NCBI GenBank assembly: GCA_025922795.1
Contig: JAICHC010000183.1
Location: forward strand, 1 to 6,185
Origin: Candidatus Binatia bacterium
GTDB taxonomy: Bacteria; Desulfobacterota_B; Binatia; UBA9968
Reading direction: 5' to 3'
Length of the DNA: 6,185 nt
In this document: one piece after another, positions 1-6,185 of the stretch
Layout: every line of letters starts with the position of its first letter
How positions within the stretch are numbered: the stretch's first letter is position 1
The notes under the pieces: model-generated
Database searches by the model: none
What the model was told of the DNA's origin: nothing
Seen by the model: the letters and a program-made list of their open reading frames with translations, nothing else
Translations under genes and position numbers: made by a program

Positions 1-92
1 AGGAGTTCGCAAGATCACGAAGATTTAAGAACGCAAACTACCAAACGCTTCGTGTCCCTCGTGCGCTCGTGGTGCGATTTCTTCGCTTATTT
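1..92. repeat. Degenerate CTTCGTG-type short tandem repeats downstream of acuI
   Basis: No gene is visible left of the acuI stop codon. The stretch at 48-76 reads as imperfect repeats of a CTTCGTG-like unit (CTTCGTGTC, CCTCGTGCG, CTCGTGGTG) with a period of about 8-9 bases. An inverted copy, CACGAAG at 16-22, could pair with CTTCGTG at 48-54 across a 25-base loop. It lies just past the 3' end of acuI and might act as a weak transcript end, but there is no T-tract. The window edge cuts the region, so its full extent is unknown. Confidence 0.35.
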
Positions 93-1094
93 TTACGTGC
101 TCAGATTAACCAGCACGCGCCCGCGAATGCCGCCTTTGAGTATCTCGTCGATCTTTGGACTCAATTCTTCAAGGGATACTTCCGTTACCATGCTGCCGAT
201 GTTGACCTTCCACTCACCGGCAAGTTTGCTCCACGCCATTTGTCGGGCACGCATAGGAATCTCGACCGAGTCGACTCCGAGCAAGCTCACGCCGCGGAGA
301 ATAAATGGAAAAACGTTGACGTTGAGCTCGTGCGACATGGCGTTGCCGCACGCAGCAACCAGGCCGCCATACTTGGTCGTCTTCAGGGCAGTTGCCAAAA
401 TATTTCCGCCGACCGTGTCGACGACTCCGGCCCAGCGCGGCTTTTGCAGTGGCCGGCCCGAGGTGTCGTTCGCCTCCTCCCGTGAAATAATCGCTTTGGC
501 GCCCAGCCCGGTGAGAAACTCGTGTTCGCTCGACTTGCCGGTTGCCGCGACCACCGTGAAACCCAGCTTGGCAAGAATCGCGACCGCCACGCTGCCGACG
601 CCGCCGGTGGCGCCGGTCACCAACACTTCGCCGGCATCCTTCGATAGCCCGCTCGCCATCAAACGGATGATGCACAACGCTGCCGTGAGTCCTGCGGTCC
701 CGTAGCTCATGCTGTCTTTCAAGGTCAGGCCTTGAGGCAATTTAGTCGCCCAAAGCGCCGGTACGCTGATGTATTGGCCGAAGCCGCCGGAGGTGTTCAT
801 CCCTAGATCGAAGCCGGTGACCGTAACTTGATCGCCTACGGCAACAAGTTTTGTCGTGGAGTCCACCACCATGCCGGCGGCGTCGATGCCAGGCGTATGC
901 GGATATTTTCTCGTCACGCCTTTGTTGCCGGTCGCGGACAGCGCGTCTTTGTAATTCAATGACGAGTATTTAACTTCGATAATCAGCTCTCCTGCCGGCA
1001 AGTCGTTCAATGCCCGCTGCTTAATCTCGCGGATGAATGTCTTTTCGGCCGTCTCCGAAACCACCATTGCCTTAAATGTCTGCGGCAAAGCCAT
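93..1094 (-). CDS. acuI: YhdH/AcuI-family acrylyl-CoA reductase (NADPH), MDR superfamily
   Basis: This 333-residue cytosolic zinc-free medium-chain reductase most likely reduces acrylyl-CoA to propionyl-CoA with NADPH. The protein aligns by eye over its full length with E. coli YhdH. Visible motifs are SSLNYKDAL at residues 44-52, PGIDAAG at 68-74, the Rossmann glycine motif VTGATGGVGS at 159-168, the ATGKSSEHEFL segment at 184-194, and, towards the C-terminus, VAACG followed by PFILRGVSLLGVDSV. The length is normal for the family, whose members run to about 325-330 residues. The start at 1094 is supported by AGGAG (plus-strand 1102-1106) seven bases upstream. The gene is divergent from prpC, the next enzyme for its product, which suits an acrylate or 3-hydroxypropionate to propionyl-CoA route. 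Family membership is firm. The precise substrate is inferred, and a general quinone or enone reductase activity is the alternative. Confidence 0.9.
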   Translation of the reverse strand: MALPQTFKAMVVSETAEKTFIREIKQRALNDLPAGELIIEVKYSSLNYKDALSATGNKGVTRKYPHTPGIDAAGMVVDSTTKLVAVGDQVTVTGFDLGMNTSGGFGQYISVPALWATKLPQGLTLKDSMSYGTAGLTAALCIIRLMASGLSKDAGEVLVTGATGGVGSVAVAILAKLGFTVVAATGKSSEHEFLTGLGAKAIISREEANDTSGRPLQKPRWAGVVDTVGGNILATALKTTKYGGLVAACGNAMSHELNVNVFPFILRGVSLLGVDSVEIPMRARQMAWSKLAGEWKVNIGSMVTEVSLEELSPKIDEILKGGIRGRVLVNLST

Positions 1095-1143
1095 GGGCTA
1101 ACTCCTAGTTCTGTCTTAATACGTGAGATTTCTCCTCTTCAGC

Positions 1144-1171
1144 GCTATCCAATGGAGAGGCAAACTGTCAA
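1144..1171 (-). promoter_or_regulatory. Putative sigma-70 promoter for acuI
   Basis: On the minus strand there is a perfect consensus -35 hexamer TTGACA (plus-strand 1166-1171, TGTCAA). After a 16-base spacer comes GATAGC (plus-strand 1144-1149), which matches three of six consensus -10 positions. Transcription would start near 1137 and leave a leader of roughly 43 bases before the acuI start at 1094. The -35 is strong and the -10 is weak. Confidence 0.4.
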
Positions 1172-1244
1172 GAGCCGAGTTTGAGGATAAGTCTGCTGAA
1201 TGAAACGGCTTGAACGGACTCGTGGTCTGACGACAACTTGCAAT

Positions 1245-1254
1245 GACCGCGGTC
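1245..1254. promoter_or_regulatory. Perfect palindrome GACCGCGGTC, candidate operator
   Basis: GACCGCGGTC is a perfect 10-bp dyad ending 33 bases before the prpC start codon, where a repressor could block transcription or an mRNA leader would run. No flanking bases extend the symmetry convincingly and there is only one copy. The binding role is inferred from position alone. Confidence 0.25.
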
Positions 1255-1287
1255 TTGAGGGCAAATAAGGCCTGGAGGAGATTCTTT

Positions 1288-2406
1288 ATGGCAATCGAAG
1301 CAGGCGCAGGTCTCGCAGGCGTTATCGCCGGCCACACGGCAATCGCGACGGTCGGCAAAGAAGGCAAAGGCCTGACCTATCGCGGTTACTCGATCCACGA
1401 TCTGGCTGAACATTCGACCTTCGAGGAAGTCGCCTACCTGCTCATCTACGGACATCTGCCCAAGCGAGCGGAGCTCGAGGAATACCAGGCGAAGCTGCGC
1501 GGACTACGAGCCCTGCCCGCGCAGCTAAAAACCGTGCTCGAGCTTATTCCCCGGAGCACGCATCCGATGGATGTCATGCGCACGGGCTGCTCGATGCTCG
1601 GTACAGTGGAGCCCGAGGGAGCCGGGCATGATCAAATCGCAGTGGCCAACCGGCTGACCGCATGTTTCAGCGCGATGCTGCTCTACTGGCACCATTTTCA
1701 CGAGCAAGGCCGGCGCGTCGATACCGAGACCGACGACGAAACGACGGCGGGTCATTTTCTTCATTTACTGCACGGCAAGAAGCCCGACGAGCTGCATCGC
1801 CGCGCCATCGACGTGTCACTGATTCTCTACGCCGAACATGAATTCAACGCGTCGACGTTCACGGCACGGACCATTGTCTCCACCCTGCCCGATTTTTATT
1901 CGGCGGTGACCGGCGCCATTGGCGCGCTGCGCGGGCCGCTGCACGGTGGCGCCAATGAAGCCGCCATGGATCTGATCGAAAAGTTTAACAGCGCGGACGA
2001 AGCTGAAAAAAGCCTGCTTGAAATGCTCGCCGGCAGGAAGCTCATTATGGGATTTGGCCATCGTGTCTATAAGGTTTCCGATCCACGTTCCGACATCATC
2101 AAAGGCTGGTCCAAGAATCTCGGCAAAGCGGTCGACGACCGGCGGCTTTTTACGGTCTCGGAACGTATCGAGCAAGTGATGCGGCGCGAAAAAAAGATGT
2201 TTCCGAATTTGGATTTCTATAGCGCCACCGCCTATCATTTTTGCGGCATCCCGACGGCGATGTTCACGCCACTCTTCGTGGTCGCCCGGATTACCGGGTG
2301 GGCGGCGCATATCATCGAACAGCGCGCTGATAACCGTTTGATTCGGCCTAACGCCGATTATGTCGGTCCCGATCCGAGACCATTCGTGCCAATCGAAAAA
2401 AGATAA
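1288..2406 (+). CDS. prpC: 2-methylcitrate synthase (citrate synthase family)
   Basis: The 372-residue product condenses propionyl-CoA with oxaloacetate to 2-methylcitrate, the first step of the methylcitrate cycle, and may have side activity on acetyl-CoA. It matches E. coli PrpC closely by eye. Visible segments include AEHEFNAST at 182-190 (His184), [15 protein letters not shown] at 213-227 (His219), MGFGHRVYK at 254-262 (His258), [12 protein letters not shown] at 302-313 (catalytic Asp309), [14 protein letters not shown] at 333-346 and the RPFVPI tail. His219, His258 and Asp309 correspond to the citrate synthase catalytic triad. An upstream in-frame ATG at 1243 would add 15 residues (beginning MTAVLRANK) that do not resemble the family N-terminus. 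The ATG at 1288 has GGAGGAG (1274-1280) seven bases upstream and gives the expected length. GHRVYK differs from the GHPVY of E. coli PrpC and also occurs in citrate synthases. The adjacent prpD makes methylcitrate synthase the preferred call. Confidence 0.93.
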   Translation: MAIEAGAGLAGVIAGHTAIATVGKEGKGLTYRGYSIHDLAEHSTFEEVAYLLIYGHLPKRAELEEYQAKLRGLRALPAQLKTVLELIPRSTHPMDVMRTGCSMLGTVEPEGAGHDQIAVANRLTACFSAMLLYWHHFHEQGRRVDTETDDETTAGHFLHLLHGKKPDELHRRAIDVSLILYAEHEFNASTFTARTIVSTLPDFYSAVTGAIGALRGPLHGGANEAAMDLIEKFNSADEAEKSLLEMLAGRKLIMGFGHRVYKVSDPRSDIIKGWSKNLGKAVDDRRLFTVSERIEQVMRREKKMFPNLDFYSATAYHFCGIPTAMFTPLFVVARITGWAAHIIEQRADNRLIRPNADYVGPDPRPFVPIEKR

Positions 2407-2469
2407 AAGTTCAAGACTCGAGATTGAAAAGTCAACGTCTCTCGCAGCCTTGAACTTTGGACCTTGAAC
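2406..2469. repeat. Inverted and direct repeat element in the prpC-prpD spacer
   Basis: AAAGTTCAAG at 2406-2415, overlapping the last base of the prpC stop codon, is a perfect 10-bp inverted match to CTTGAACTTT at 2449-2458. Inside the loop CGAGA (2419-2423) can pair with TCTCG (2440-2444), extending a stem-loop. CCTTGAAC also occurs twice in direct orientation, at 2448-2455 and 2462-2469. No T-tract follows the stem directly, so it is not a typical intrinsic terminator. It may be a processing or mRNA-stability element, or a member of a dispersed intergenic repeat family. Confidence 0.55.
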
Positions 2470-2487
2470 GGCTTTTTAGGGATGATT

Positions 2488-3924
2488 ATGAGCTCCGCGG
2501 TTTCCAACATTCGCCCCGCGCCGGATCCGATTCTCGTCGAACTTGCGAAGTATGCTGCGCATTATATTTGCGACAGCCGCGAAGCCATCGACACCGCACG
2601 CTACAATCTGATGGATACACTCGGCTGCGGTCTGCTTGCGCTGCGCTATCCGGATTGTGCCAAACATCTCGGGCCGATCGTTTCTGGCGCCACCCTGACC
2701 CATGGCGCACGCGTTCCCGGTACGAATTGGCAGCTTGAGCCGGTGCACGCCGCGTTCAATATTGGCGCGATGATCCGCTGGCTCGATTTCAACGACGCCT
2801 GGCTCGCCGCCGAGTGGGGCCACCCGTCGGACAACTTGGGAGGCATTCTCGCACTGGCCGACTACCTGACCAGAAGCGGACAGAAATCTTTTACGATCGG
2901 CGACGTCTTGCAGGCGATGATCCGGGCGCACGAGATCCAGGGCATCTTGGCGCTGGAAAATAGTTTCAATCGTGTCGGCCTGGACCATGTTTTGCTCGTG
3001 CGCGTCGCCACCGCCGCCGTTGCGGCTGCAATGCTTGGGGGTTCACCAGAACAAATCATCAGCGCCCTGTCCAATGCCTGGGCCGACGGCGGCGCACTGC
3101 GGGTTTACCGCCATGCCCCGAATACCGGGCCGCGCAAGTCCTGGGCGGCGGGCGACGCTACCAGCCGTGGCGTGCGCCTCGCGCTGATGGCGCTGCAGGG
3201 AGAGATGGGTTATCCATCGGCTTTGACGGCCAAGCAGTGGGGCTACTATGACGTGCTGTTTGGTGGCAGATCCTTCAAGCTCGGCAGGCCGCTGGGCTGT
3301 TATGTGATGGAGAACGTGCTCTTTAAGATCTCCTTTCCCGCCGAGTTCCACGCCCAAACCGCCGTGGAATGCGCGCTTCAGCTACACGGCCAGGTCAAGG
3401 ATCGCTTGAACGACATTGAAGCAGTCACCCTCACAACGCAAGAATCGGCGATTCGCATCATCGACAAGTCGGGGCCGCTGCACAATCCCGCCGACCGCGA
3501 TCACTGCCTTCAATATATGACCGCGATCGGGCTGATCTTCGGCGAGCTGACGGCCGATCATTACGAAGACGCGATCGCCCGTGACCCGCGCATTGATGCG
3601 CTTCGTGCAAAGATGGTTTGCGTCGAAGAGCCGCGCTACTCAGAGGACTATTTGGATCCGGCGAAGCGCTCGATTGCCAACGCGGTCCAGGTTTTTTTTA
3701 AAGATCGTTCGAGTACGGAGAAGATCGCCGTCGAGTACCCGGTCGGCCACCGCCGCCGCCGCGCCGAAGGCATACCGCTGTTGATGAAAAAATTCGAAGC
3801 CAACTTGGCGTCGCGCTTCGCGCCGACGCAAGCCGAAAAGATCTTGCGGCTGTGCGACGATCCACCGGCACTGGACGCGATGCCTGTGGATAAATTCACG
3901 GATCTGTTCGTACGGACGGTATAG
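2488..3924 (+). CDS. prpD: 2-methylcitrate dehydratase (MmgE/PrpD family)
   Basis: The 478-residue enzyme dehydrates 2-methylcitrate to 2-methylaconitate in the cytosol without an iron-sulfur cluster, the second step of the methylcitrate cycle. It resembles E. coli PrpD (483 residues) end to end, from the N-terminal SAVSNIRP and LMDTLGCGL (41-49) through [20 protein letters not shown] (93-112), [17 protein letters not shown] (155-171), the YRHAPNTG and [11 protein letters not shown] block (207-227), [20 protein letters not shown] (274-293) and NPADRDHC (333-340). This agreement separates true PrpD from the many loosely related MmgE/PrpD proteins. ATG 2488 is preferred because AGGGA lies just upstream and the protein then begins [10 protein letters not shown] like its relatives. 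TTG 2464 and ATG 2482 are in frame, but the TTG falls inside the spacer repeat. An aconitase outside the window would be needed to complete isomerisation. A T8 run at 3692-3699 does not disturb the frame. Confidence 0.95.
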   Translation: MSSAVSNIRPAPDPILVELAKYAAHYICDSREAIDTARYNLMDTLGCGLLALRYPDCAKHLGPIVSGATLTHGARVPGTNWQLEPVHAAFNIGAMIRWLDFNDAWLAAEWGHPSDNLGGILALADYLTRSGQKSFTIGDVLQAMIRAHEIQGILALENSFNRVGLDHVLLVRVATAAVAAAMLGGSPEQIISALSNAWADGGALRVYRHAPNTGPRKSWAAGDATSRGVRLALMALQGEMGYPSALTAKQWGYYDVLFGGRSFKLGRPLGCYVMENVLFKISFPAEFHAQTAVECALQLHGQVKDRLNDIEAVTLTTQESAIRIIDKSGPLHNPADRDHCLQYMTAIGLIFGELTADHYEDAIARDPRIDALRAKMVCVEEPRYSEDYLDPAKRSIANAVQVFFKDRSSTEKIAVEYPVGHRRRRAEGIPLLMKKFEANLASRFAPTQAEKILRLCDDPPALDAMPVDKFTDLFVRTV

Positions 3925-4039
3925 CGTCTGTGGTTTGGAGTTTAGAGTTGGATCTAAACCGAAACACCCTAAACCGTAGACTCGAGGCTGGAGATCTAGG
4001 TTCGAGCGAGAATTGAGTTAAGTTAATCTGAGGTATGAC
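3925..4039. repeat. Short repeats and hairpin in the prpD-prpB spacer
   Basis: The 115-bp spacer has no gene. GTTTAGA at 3940-3946 and TCTAAAC at 3953-3959 form a perfect 7-bp stem with a 6-base loop. GGTTT (3932-3936) can also pair with AAACC (3971-3975) around it. The octamer GACTCGAG at 3979-3986 also occurs in the prpC-prpD spacer at 2415-2422. TTAAGTTAA at 4018-4026 adds a small direct repeat. The AT-richer, repetitive texture differs from the coding DNA on both sides. There is no T-tract, so termination here is not supported. Confidence 0.45.
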
Positions 4040-4921
4040 ATGAACTCACGTCAAGTGCTCAAACGACTGCTGGGGCGGGACGAATTATTGATTGCGCCCG
4101 GATGTTTTGATGGGCTTTCGGCTCGGCTCGTCGAGGAGGCCGGATTCGAGGCCGCCTATTTGAGCGGCGGCGCGGTGGCCCGCAGCCTGGGCATACCGGA
4201 CATCGGCTTGGTGACCATGTCGGAGACGATCGAGCGCGCCGCTCAAGTCGTAGCCGCGGTCAAACTGCCGATTATCGCCGATGCCGACACTGGCTACGGT
4301 AACGCCGTCAATCTTGTCCGAACGGTACGCGAGTTCGAGCGCATCGGCGTCGCCGCGATTCATATCGAGGACCAGATCACGCCCAAGCGCTGCGGCCATT
4401 TGGACGGCAAAGAAGTCATTTCCCTCGGTGAGATGGAGAAGAAGTTGGAAGCGGCGCTTGCGGCACGCACGGACAGCGAGTTTTGTATTATCGCGCGCAC
4501 GGACGCGCGTGGCGTCCATGGCTTCGACGACGCCATTGCGCGAGCTCGGTCATTTGCGAAGCTCGGCGTCGATGCGATCTTCGTTGAGGCGCCGCAGTCC
4601 GAACAAGAGCTAGCCGAGATTCCGCTCCGGATACCCGACGTGCCCTTACTGGTGAATGTTTTCAAAGGCGGCAAGACGCCGATGTTGCCGATCAAGCGTC
4701 TCCAGCAGATGGGCTACCGGATCGCGATCTATCCCTCGGAAACCCAACGGGCGGCAATTCATGCCATGCGCATGGCTCTTGCCACCCTCAAACGCGACGG
4801 GACGACCGAATCCATCGACGAGGCACTCACAACCTTCAAGGAACGCGATCGCGTCGTCGGCCTCGATGATTGGCAGAAAATTGAACGGCAGTACTTGGTC
4901 GTGGATCCAAGCAAGAGTTAA
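4040..4921 (+). CDS. prpB: Methylisocitrate lyase-family enzyme (ICL/PEP mutase superfamily)
   Basis: The 293-residue cytosolic TIM-barrel lyase by context splits 2-methylisocitrate into pyruvate and succinate, closing the methylcitrate cycle. Superfamily residues are all visible: YLSGGAV at 40-46, IPD at 52-54 (Asp54), the Mg-binding DAD at 81-83, KRCGH at 116-120 with catalytic Cys118, ARTDA at 152-156 (Arg153), Glu183 and Asn206. Length is normal for PrpB. The start has TGAGG (4029-4033) six bases upstream. The C-terminal substrate-side segments are unusual: EAPQS at 183-187 and NVFKGGKTP at 206-214 replace the EAL/EAI and N-x-TEFG patterns of E. coli and B. subtilis PrpB. They look more like the 2,3-dimethylmalate lyase and oxaloacetate decarboxylase branch. 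KRCGH favours a carbon-carbon lyase rather than a phosphonomutase. The family is firm; the exact substrate is less so, and the symbol rests on the neighbours prpC and prpD. Confidence 0.82.
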   Translation: MNSRQVLKRLLGRDELLIAPGCFDGLSARLVEEAGFEAAYLSGGAVARSLGIPDIGLVTMSETIERAAQVVAAVKLPIIADADTGYGNAVNLVRTVREFERIGVAAIHIEDQITPKRCGHLDGKEVISLGEMEKKLEAALAARTDSEFCIIARTDARGVHGFDDAIARARSFAKLGVDAIFVEAPQSEQELAEIPLRIPDVPLLVNVFKGGKTPMLPIKRLQQMGYRIAIYPSETQRAAIHAMRMALATLKRDGTTESIDEALTTFKERDRVVGLDDWQKIERQYLVVDPSKS

Positions 4922-4948
4922 CAAGATTGCTCGAAAGAGGACGGACTT

Positions 4949-6185
4949 ATGAGTTTTGATTTACTCGAAACCACCGTTGACGATGTTCATGCCGCCTACC
5001 GAGCCGGCACTCTCACCTGCCGGCAACTGGTGCAGATGTATCTCGATCGCATCGAGACCTATGACAAAAAAGGTCCAACGATCAACGCGATCATCAGCAT
5101 CAATACGGATGCGCTCAAAGAAGCCGATCGTCTAGATGCCGCGTTCAAATCCTCGGGCCCGGTCGGCCCGTTGCACGGCATCCCGATTATCATGAAGGAT
5201 CAGGGCGATGCCGTCGGAATGCCCACCACGTTGGGATCGGTGCTGTTCAAGGATTATTATCCTGATCGCGACGCGTTCGTTGTCGATAAGCTGAAAAAGG
5301 CCGGCGCCATCATTCTTGCCAAAGCTACGCTTGGCGAGCTCGGCGGCGGCGACACCCATGGTTCACTTTTCGGCTCCACCAGGAATCCCTACGATCTCCA
5401 GCGCACCGCCGGCGGCTCGTCGGGCGGCTCAGGCGCGAGCGTATCAGCGAACTTCTGCACCGTCGCGGTCGGCCAAGAAGGATTTGCTTCGATTCGGCGG
5501 CCGTCGACATGGAACTGCATCGCCGGTATGCGGCCGACCGCAGGATTAGTCAGCCGCGCCGGCGTGTACGCTGGTTGGCCTTCGGTCAACGGGTCACTCG
5601 GCCCGATGGCGCGAACCGTGACCGATCTAGCCAAGCTTTTGGACGTAATGACGGGATACGATCCGGATGACCCGGTGACGGCTCGCGGCGTCGGCCGCAT
5701 TCGCGAGAGTTTCACCGCGTCCCTCGATAAAGACGGCCTCAAAGGCAAACGCATCGGTATCCTGCGTGAACCCATGGGCTACGATGCCGAACCGGGCTCG
5801 GAAGACTTCAACAAGATCAGCCAAGTGTTCGATAAGGCCGTTGCAGATTTGAAAACCGCCGGCGCGCAAATCGTGGATCCGGTGACGATTCCCGATCTCA
5901 ACAGGCTGCTGGCCAAGCGCGCCGGCAGCCTCAAAGACGAGGAAGACTCGTTCATGATGTGGTTAAAGCGGAGCAAAAATCCGCCTTATCGCTCGCGCCA
6001 GGAGGCCATGAGCAAGCCGGAGTTTCAAAAAATCCACAAACGCGCACGCGAGCGCTGGCAGAAAACGATGAACGACGAAGCTCATTACGAATATCTCACG
6101 GCGCGCGAGCAGCTGATGACCCATCTTTTGCAGGTCATGGCCGACCACCAACTCGACGCCATTGTGCACAAAGCTGTCGAACATC
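4949..6185 (+). CDS. Amidase-signature family hydrolase, 3' end beyond window
   Basis: An open frame of 412 codons begins at ATG 4949, with GAGGA (4937-4941) seven bases upstream, and continues off the right edge. Family members usually run about 450-520 residues, so the C-terminus is missing. It has the amidase-signature Ser-cisSer-Lys fold: GPLHGIPIIMKD at 73-84 with Lys83, GGSSGGSGA at 155-163 with cis-Ser157, and nucleophile Ser181. The Ser157 to Ser181 spacing of 24 equals that of FAAH (217 to 241). NCIAGMRPTAGLVSRAG (189-205) fits the family. The nucleophile loop reads VGQEGFASIRRPS, where most members have a G-x-D-x-GGSIR-x-P pattern, so the usual two glycines before the serine are Phe-Ala. 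No signal peptide or membrane segment is seen. It lies 27 bp behind prpB and is probably co-transcribed. It should hydrolyse an amide, or possibly an ester, but the substrate cannot be read from sequence. Confidence 0.88.
   Translation, partial: MSFDLLETTVDDVHAAYRAGTLTCRQLVQMYLDRIETYDKKGPTINAIISINTDALKEADRLDAAFKSSGPVGPLHGIPIIMKDQGDAVGMPTTLGSVLFKDYYPDRDAFVVDKLKKAGAIILAKATLGELGGGDTHGSLFGSTRNPYDLQRTAGGSSGGSGASVSANFCTVAVGQEGFASIRRPSTWNCIAGMRPTAGLVSRAGVYAGWPSVNGSLGPMARTVTDLAKLLDVMTGYDPDDPVTARGVGRIRESFTASLDKDGLKGKRIGILREPMGYDAEPGSEDFNKISQVFDKAVADLKTAGAQIVDPVTIPDLNRLLAKRAGSLKDEEDSFMMWLKRSKNPPYRSRQEAMSKPEFQKIHKRARERWQKTMNDEAHYEYLTAREQLMTHLLQVMADHQLDAIVHKAVEH

Larger units (their letters stand above)
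1095..1287. promoter_or_regulatory. Divergent intergenic region between acuI and prpC
   Basis: This 193-bp non-coding stretch separates two genes transcribed away from each other, so it must hold the promoters for both unless the prpC group is read from further away. The minus strand shows a good -35 element for acuI, listed separately. On the plus strand I found no convincing sigma-70 pair. TTGAAC at 1210-1215 and TTGCAA at 1238-1243 are -35-like but lack good -10 partners. A perfect 10-bp palindrome at 1245-1254 is a candidate operator. No regulator gene is present in the window. Confidence 0.6.

Noticed and set aside
52..705. Plus-strand open frame of 217 codons opposite acuI
   Set aside because: It is antisense to a full-length, well-matched reductase, has low-complexity Ser/Pro/Ala-rich composition and resembles no family.
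1224..1243. Possible sigma-54 promoter (TGG...TTGCAA) upstream of prpC, as expected by analogy with PrpR-controlled operons
   Set aside because: The GG and GC elements are 14 bases apart instead of the required 10, and there is no linked prpR.
1816..2310. Minus-strand open frame of 164 codons opposite prpC
   Set aside because: It is a shadow of the strongly conserved citrate synthase coding region, with no ribosome binding site or recognisable domain.
2464..2487. Upstream TTG or ATG start for prpD adding MNGFLGMI
   Set aside because: The extra residues do not match PrpD N-termini, the TTG lies in the spacer repeat, and ATG 2488 has a suitable AGGGA site.
3691..3703. T8 run followed by AAA within prpD as a frameshift or slippage site
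   Set aside because: The frame continues unbroken and the protein matches PrpD on both sides of the run, so no recoding is needed.
4022..4032. GTTAATCTGAG, the reverse complement of CTCAGATTAAC at 100-110 near the end of acuI, as possible element ends
   Set aside because: A few 11-bp matches are expected by chance in 6 kb, one copy lies inside coding sequence, and no mobile-element gene lies between them.
4035..4043. ATGACATGA mini-frame overlapping the prpB start
   Set aside because: A two-codon frame (Met-Thr-stop) arises easily by chance, and the ribosome binding site spacing fits the prpB ATG at 4040 well.

Overview
The window holds five protein-coding genes from a moderately GC-rich bacterium, most likely an uncultured soil or environmental Gram-negative of the Proteobacteria, Desulfobacterota, Rokubacteria or Tectomicrobia type. 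That placement is an impression from codon use and from degenerate AT-richer repeats between the genes; nothing in the window fixes the taxon. No RNA genes, insertion sequences, CRISPR arrays or phage genes are visible.

Layout. On the minus strand, 93-1094 encodes a YhdH/AcuI-type NADPH-dependent acrylyl-CoA reductase. A 193-bp divergent intergenic region (1095-1287) separates it from four plus-strand genes: a 2-methylcitrate synthase (prpC, 1288-2406), a 2-methylcitrate dehydratase (prpD, 2488-3924), a methylisocitrate lyase-family enzyme (prpB-like, 4040-4921) and an amidase-signature hydrolase (from 4949) that runs off the right edge. Spacers are 81 bp (prpC-prpD), 115 bp (prpD-prpB) and 27 bp (prpB-amidase). 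The first two spacers carry inverted and direct short repeats and share the octamer GACTCGAG.

How the genes fit together. PrpC condenses propionyl-CoA with oxaloacetate to 2-methylcitrate. PrpD dehydrates this to 2-methylaconitate, which a housekeeping aconitase elsewhere would rehydrate to 2-methylisocitrate. A PrpB-type lyase then gives pyruvate and succinate. The divergent AcuI-like reductase converts acrylyl-CoA to propionyl-CoA, so it would feed the cycle directly and links the locus to acrylate or 3-hydroxypropionate-type carbon. No propionyl-CoA synthetase (prpE), dedicated aconitase (acnD/prpF) or regulator (prpR) is present here. The amidase is the odd member: it sits close behind prpB and has an atypical nucleophile motif.

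This is mainly a recognisable catabolic locus and I see no clearly new system. The points most worth a second look are the amidase subtype and its coupling to the cycle, the non-PrpB-like substrate loop in the lyase, and the repeat elements in the spacers.
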